DNA of 64,000 bases from Vicinamibacterales bacterium (GTDB lineage Bacteria > Acidobacteriota > Vicinamibacteria > Vicinamibacterales > UBA8438). Made by a program: the position numbers and the translations under genes. Location: contig CATQHX010000033.1 of NCBI GenBank assembly GCA_958296065.1, positions 24,723-88,722 on the forward strand, given 5' to 3'. Shown here piece after piece: positions 60,067 through 64,000 of the stretch. The notes under the pieces were generated by a model that made no database searches, was not told where the DNA came from, and saw only the letters and a program-made list of their open reading frames with translations. Each line of letters starts with the position of its first letter. Positions within the stretch are counted from its first letter, which is position 1.

Positions 60067-61592
60067 AGACAACGCACGTCCGGCTCCGGCCAGCGTCCCG
60101 TCTCCGCGCCGCCGCCGCGGCGCTTGCGCTCTTCCTGCTCGCTGCGCTTCCGCTGCACGCGCAGCAATCGCTCGCCGATGATCCCGGCGTCGCCGAGGCC
60201 CTGCATCTGCTCGACGTCTGGATGGATGCGGCGCAGGCCTACGGGGGCATCCCCGGCGCCTCCCTCTCGGTGGTGCACGACCAGGAGCTCGTGTGGTCGA
60301 AGGGCTACGGGTACGCGCACGTGGCACGGGAAGAGCCCGCGACCCCGTCGACGATGTACTCCATCTGCTCCATCTCCAAGCTCTTCACCGCGGTCGGCGT
60401 GCTGCAGTTGCGCGACCAGGGCAAGGTCGCGCTGGACGATCCGGTGGCGAAGCACCTGGACTGGTTCCGGATTCAGGACGACCACCCCGAGGCCGGTCCG
60501 GTCACCGTCGAAGGGCTGCTCACCCATACCTCGGGGCTGCCGCGCGAAGCGGGCGCGCCGTACTGGACCGGCCCCGACTATTTCTTCCCGACCCACGAGG
60601 CGATCGTCGGCACGCTGCCCACCCAGTCGATGCTGTATCCCCCGCGCACCTACTACCAGTACTCGAATCTGGGGCTCACCCTGGCCGGCGAGATCGTGGC
60701 GGCGACGTCGGGGCAGGCCTACGACGACTACATCCGCGCCAACGTCCTCGACCCGCTGGAGATGACGAGCACCTTCACCGACCACGAGGACCGCTTCCGG
60801 GGCAACCGGCTCGCGAGCGGCTACACCGCGCGGGGGCGCGACGGCGAGCGCAAGCTGGTGCCCGACTACCGGGTGCGCGGCATCAGCCCCGCGGCCGGGT
60901 TCATCTCGACGGTGGAAGATCTGGGACGCTTCGCCTCGTGGCAGTTCCGCGTGCTCGGCGGAGACGACGCGCTGCTCGACCGCAACACGCTGCGCGAGAT
61001 GCACCGGGTGCACTGGCTCGAACCCGACGGCGACACCACCTACGGGCTGGGCTTCTCGGTGTGGACGTCGGACGGCGACACCTTCGTGGGCCACGGCGGC
61101 TCCTGCCCGGGATATCGCAGCCACCTTCTGCTGCGCCCGCAGGACAAGGTCGCCACGGCGTTCATGACCAACGGTCAGGGCGTCAATTCCCGCCGGTTCG
61201 CGCAGACCGCCTACGACATCGTCGCGCCCGCCCTGCGCAAGGCCGCCGGGAAGACGGACGGCGATACGCCCGGCGTCGACGTCCCCGCCGGCTCCGAGGG
61301 CGGCGCCACGCCGGATCGGGAGACCCTCCTGCGCTTCACCGGCACCTACCAGCGGCCGCTCGGGGGAGAAAGCGCGGTGCTGGTACGGGAAGGCGACCTG
61401 CATGTGCTGTCGCTGCCCACCGACGATCCGCTGGACGCGCTGACCCGGCTGCGCCACATCGAGGACGGCACCTTCCGGCGGGTGCGCGACAACGGCGCCC
61501 TGGGCGAGGAGTTCAGCTTCGAGGAGATGCCCGACGGACGAATGCTGATGTGGCGAAACGACAACTACAGCATCCGCGCGGCGGGAAGGTGA
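60063..61592 (+). CDS. Serine beta-lactamase/class C penicillin-binding-family hydrolase, secreted
   Basis: 509 residues from ATG 60063, coupled to the aspartic protease gene by a four-base overlap. Signal peptide (LALFLLAALPLHAQQ). ICSISKLFTA carries the SxxK motif (Ser103, Lys106), TYYQYSNLGLTL the YxN motif and FVGHGGSCPG the HxG third motif. These define family S12 esterases, DD-peptidases or beta-lactamases. A C-terminal lipocalin-like domain (FTGTYQRPLGGESAVLVREG) is typical of secreted S12 proteins without antibiotic resistance function. Start 60027 in the track precedes the signal and is less likely. Confidence 0.88.
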   Translation: MKTTHVRLRPASRLRAAAAALALFLLAALPLHAQQSLADDPGVAEALHLLDVWMDAAQAYGGIPGASLSVVHDQELVWSKGYGYAHVAREEPATPSTMYSICSISKLFTAVGVLQLRDQGKVALDDPVAKHLDWFRIQDDHPEAGPVTVEGLLTHTSGLPREAGAPYWTGPDYFFPTHEAIVGTLPTQSMLYPPRTYYQYSNLGLTLAGEIVAATSGQAYDDYIRANVLDPLEMTSTFTDHEDRFRGNRLASGYTARGRDGERKLVPDYRVRGISPAAGFISTVEDLGRFASWQFRVLGGDDALLDRNTLREMHRVHWLEPDGDTTYGLGFSVWTSDGDTFVGHGGSCPGYRSHLLLRPQDKVATAFMTNGQGVNSRRFAQTAYDIVAPALRKAAGKTDGDTPGVDVPAGSEGGATPDRETLLRFTGTYQRPLGGESAVLVREGDLHVLSLPTDDPLDALTRLRHIEDGTFRRVRDNGALGEEFSFEEMPDGRMLMWRNDNYSIRAAGR

Positions 61593-61619
61593 CGCGACCG
61601 TAGCCCGCAGTCGTCATCG

Positions 61620-62249
61620 ATGCGTGTCGCCGAAGCCGTCATCGGGGCCTCCGACCACTACGCCCGGGCCGAGCTGGTCACCCTCGGGGTGGAAGACGCC
61701 GCTCCCGTCTTTCTCGATCGGCGGCGCGCCGAGCTGCTCGACAAGGACCTCCCGGCCGCGCCCTATCACCACGAGGCCCTGGAGCTGGACATCGGGACGG
61801 CAGTCGACCTCGTGAATCGGGTGCGACGATCGGTGGCCGAACATGCGCGCGCGGCGGTCGCGGCGCTCCTGACGGCCTGCAGCGCCCGGGTGCTGGCGCT
61901 GCCCGCGAGTCCGTACGAGCGTCTGCCCGACTCGCTGGAGGAAGTGCTGCGCTCGCGCCCCTTGACCTACGCCGCCGACGGCATGCTCTACCGCGAGTCC
62001 CTGGCCGCGGCGGCCGCCGAGCTCGGTCTGGAGGTTCGCAGGTACCCGCGCAAGACCGACCCGGCGGTGCTGGCCGCGGAGGCTATGGGGGCCGACGTGG
62101 CCGAGGTCAACGCGCTCATCGCCCGGTTCGGCCGAGAGGCGGGCAGGCCGTGGCGAAAGGATCACAAGCTCGCTGCCGCGGCCGGGCTCTGGGTGCTCGG
62201 GCCCAGGATTTCATCGTGGAAACTTGCCGTGGGATCCGGTGGCAGATGA
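61620..62249 (+). CDS. Conserved hypothetical protein
   Basis: 209 residues. The protein is largely helical. The C-terminal ADVAEVNALIARFGREAGRPWRKDHKLAAAAGLW is a conserved ending I recall from uncharacterised bacterial proteins. The N-terminal part (LLDKDLPAAPYHHEALELD) has several His and acidic residues. No signal peptide, so it is probably cytoplasmic. It starts 27 bases after the beta-lactamase-family gene on the same strand and may be cotranscribed. No Shine-Dalgarno is evident before ATG 61620. Confidence 0.7.
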   Translation: MRVAEAVIGASDHYARAELVTLGVEDAAPVFLDRRRAELLDKDLPAAPYHHEALELDIGTAVDLVNRVRRSVAEHARAAVAALLTACSARVLALPASPYERLPDSLEEVLRSRPLTYAADGMLYRESLAAAAAELGLEVRRYPRKTDPAVLAAEAMGADVAEVNALIARFGREAGRPWRKDHKLAAAAGLWVLGPRISSWKLAVGSGGR

Positions 62250-62378
62250 GGTCGCCCCGGACCCCGACGCCGCGATGCACGGCGGATTCCGTGGACGCCG
62301 GCCCGGTCATGAACCGTTCCACGTACAATTGGGGCTCCGGACTCGGCCGGCCCGCATCCGCGCCTGGAGGCACCGCCC

Positions 62379-64000
62379 ATAGAGGTCTTCGGTGATACGC
62401 ACGGCCTCAAGGCCAGTCAGACCCGCCAGCTCGAGCGCCTCTTCCGGCGCAGGGTGCCGGCCGATCGGCTGATCACCCAGGAGCTCGCCCGGCAACTGAC
62501 CGAAGTCAGCCACGAGATCCGGCGTCAGGTGGGCGTGCTGCTCGATCGCCGCGGGCGGGTCCAACACGTGATGGTGGGCGATGCCCACTCGATTGCCTTG
62601 CCCGACTGGGGCCGCCTGCGGGCCGGCCGCGGGCGTCTGCGCGGCTTGCGCTGCCTGCACACCCATCTCGGGAACGAGGGGCTGACACGCGACGACCGGG
62701 CCGACCTGCTGCTGCTGCGTCTCGACGCCATGGTGACGGTGGGCATGGACCATGACGGCCTGCCCGCGCTCGCCCATGTCGCAGCCCTCACCCCCACCGA
62801 CGACCGCACCCCGGGCGACCGCAACGCCGGCATCGAATGCCTCGACCCGCAGCCGCCGGCCCGCATCGCTTTCGATTTCCAGGAGTGGATACGCGACCGC
62901 GAGGCCGCGCTCGGGCGCCGTACCGGCACCGAGCGCATCGGCGACCGGGAGCGCGCGATCCTGGTCTCGGTTACCGCCGGACGCAGCGCCCGGGAGCTGG
63001 AGGTCCATATCGCGGAGCTGCGGGAGCTCGCCCATTCGGCGGGGGTCGTCATCGTCGACGTCGTCACGCAGAATCGACCCCGGGTCGACCCCAAGACCGT
63101 GCTCGGCTCCGGCAAGCTGGACGATCTGGTCATCCGCGCCTTCCAGAGCGACGTCGATCTGGTGATCGTCGACCAGGATCTGACCGCGACGCAGGCGCGC
63201 AACCTGGGCGAGCGCATGGAGCTGCGGGTCATAGACCGCACGCAGCTCATCCTCGACATCTTCGCGCAACATGCGACCACGCGCGACGGCAAGCTGCAGG
63301 TGGAGCTGGCGCAGCTCAAGTACCTGCTCCCGCGGCTGGCGCAGCGCGCCGAGGTCTCGCTGTCGCGGCTCGCCGGCGGCATCGGCGGGCGGGGACCGGG
63401 CGAGACGCAGCTCGAGGTCGACCGCCGGCGCACCCGGGATCGGGTGACGCGGCTCGAACGCGAGTTGAAGAAGCTGGCCGCGCAACGCGAGAACCGGCGG
63501 CAGCGGCGGGGGCGCCGCGCCGTCCCGGTCCTGTCCATCGTCGGCTACACGAACGCGGGCAAGAGCACGCTGCTGCGGACCCTGACGCGCACCGAGGTGC
63601 ACGTCGCCGACCAGATGTTCGCGACCCTCGACCCCACGTCGCGGCGCCTGCGGTTCCCGCGCGAGCGCGAGGTCATCATCACCGACACGGTGGGGTTCAT
63701 CCGCGACCTGCCCGCCGATCTCGTCGCCGCCTTTCGCGCCACTCTCGAGGAGCTGGCCGACGCTTCGCTCCTGCTCCACGTCGTCGACGCCGCGACGCCC
63801 GACTGCGAGCGGCGCATCGAGGCCGTCCGCCGCGTGCTGCAGGACATCGGCATCGACGCGCCGGAGCTGCTCGTCTTCAACCAGATCGACCGGATGGCGG
63901 ACGGCGAGGGCGGTGCGCTGGCGCGCCGGCACGGCGGCGTCGCGGTGTCCGCGCTCCGCCGCACCGGCCTGCGCACGCTGCTGGCGCGGGCCGAAGGGAT
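62379..64000 (+). CDS. hflX: HflX GTPase, 3' end outside window, non-standard start
   Basis: About 540 residues are visible and the ORF track omits them. The N-terminal HflX domain (THGLKASQTRQLERLFRRR, RQVGVLLDRRGRV) is followed by the glycine-rich linker LAGGIGGRGPGETQLEVDRRR. The GTPase domain has the P-loop GYTNAGKST (G1), DTVGFIRDLP (G3) and FNQIDRM (G4). HflX splits stalled or hibernating ribosomes. The frame is open after a TGA near 62312 but has no ATG, GTG or TTG. GGAGG at 62366-62370 stands 8 bases before ATA 62379, which I use as the probable start (IEVFGDTHG). The gene runs past base 64000. Confidence 0.88.
   Translation, partial: MEVFGDTHGLKASQTRQLERLFRRRVPADRLITQELARQLTEVSHEIRRQVGVLLDRRGRVQHVMVGDAHSIALPDWGRLRAGRGRLRGLRCLHTHLGNEGLTRDDRADLLLLRLDAMVTVGMDHDGLPALAHVAALTPTDDRTPGDRNAGIECLDPQPPARIAFDFQEWIRDREAALGRRTGTERIGDRERAILVSVTAGRSARELEVHIAELRELAHSAGVVIVDVVTQNRPRVDPKTVLGSGKLDDLVIRAFQSDVDLVIVDQDLTATQARNLGERMELRVIDRTQLILDIFAQHATTRDGKLQVELAQLKYLLPRLAQRAEVSLSRLAGGIGGRGPGETQLEVDRRRTRDRVTRLERELKKLAAQRENRRQRRGRRAVPVLSIVGYTNAGKSTLLRTLTRTEVHVADQMFATLDPTSRRLRFPREREVIITDTVGFIRDLPADLVAAFRATLEELADASLLLHVVDAATPDCERRIEAVRRVLQDIGIDAPELLVFNQIDRMADGEGGALARRHGGVAVSALRRTGLRTLLARAEG

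Noticed and set aside
1-64000. tRNA, rRNA or riboswitch
   Set aside because: No cloverleaf-like segment, rRNA signature or known riboswitch core was seen in any intergenic stretch by eye; a covariance-model scan was not possible.

Overview
The window is GC-rich, densely coded bacterial chromosome, and its ORFs produce long antisense shadows. The gene content points to an Acidobacteriota genome, most likely a Vicinamibacteria-type (subgroup 6) lineage. The evidence is three sets of Planctomycete-type DUF1592/DUF1552 secreted cytochrome genes, a DUF1549/DUF1553 plus DUF1501 pair, secreted ankyrin proteins, carboxypeptidase-regulatory-like and YVTN beta-propeller proteins, and several conserved secreted proteins that I associate with that phylum. 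The taxonomic assignment is inference. I see no rRNA, tRNA, CRISPR array or intact transposase.

Layout. 1-3.4 kb: the 3' end of an ankyrin gene, then a leftward secreted redox set (copper-monooxygenase-like cytochrome, secreted protein, cytochrome c). 3.8-9.5 kb: a STAS protein, a frameshifted metallo-beta-lactamase gene, a leftward pair of an AlbA_2/GHKL protein and a ParA-like ATPase, a decayed VOC gene and a YbdK-type carboxylate-amine ligase. 9.6-36.1 kb: a long region dominated by three leftward cassettes, each DUF1592 then DUF1552 then a secreted ankyrin protein. Cassette A is 18.8-13.4 kb, B is 28.4-22.7 kb and C is 36.1-30.6 kb. Rightward cyclase, tannase-type and conserved secreted genes and two toxin-antitoxin pairs sit between them. 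Within each cassette the DUF1592 and DUF1552 genes overlap by 1-4 bases. Cassette B also has an unlisted 112-residue membrane protein whose stop overlaps the ankyrin start. The partial gene at base 1 belongs to the same ankyrin family, so a fourth cassette probably lies just outside the window.

36.5-44.7 kb: a 14-TM drug exporter, a DUF2911 protein, class I fumarase, a Ste24-type membrane protease, a three-gene TIGR04255 operon and a Phd/PIN toxin-antitoxin pair. 45-50 kb: a giant DUF1549/LamG/DUF1553 cytochrome with its DUF1501 partner, closed by a strong terminator. 50.2-56 kb: an accessory island containing a DUF4062-GHKL ATPase paired with a PD-(D/E)XK-like nuclease, a pair of imperfect direct repeats, a conserved protein of unknown role, and an XRE-ImmA/IrrE antitoxin next to a frameshifted DUF4411 PIN toxin. 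56-64 kb: a double carboxymuconolactone-decarboxylase protein, an NHL-repeat protein, a secreted coiled-coil protein, a retropepsin-like protein coupled to a serine beta-lactamase-family protein, a conserved hypothetical and the start of hflX, which has no ATG, GTG or TTG start.

Functional reading (inference): the repeated cassettes look like periplasmic or surface c-type cytochrome systems with Tat-exported partners and ankyrin scaffolds. The most defence-like loci are 5.4-7.9 kb, 42.1-44.0 kb and 50.2-56 kb.
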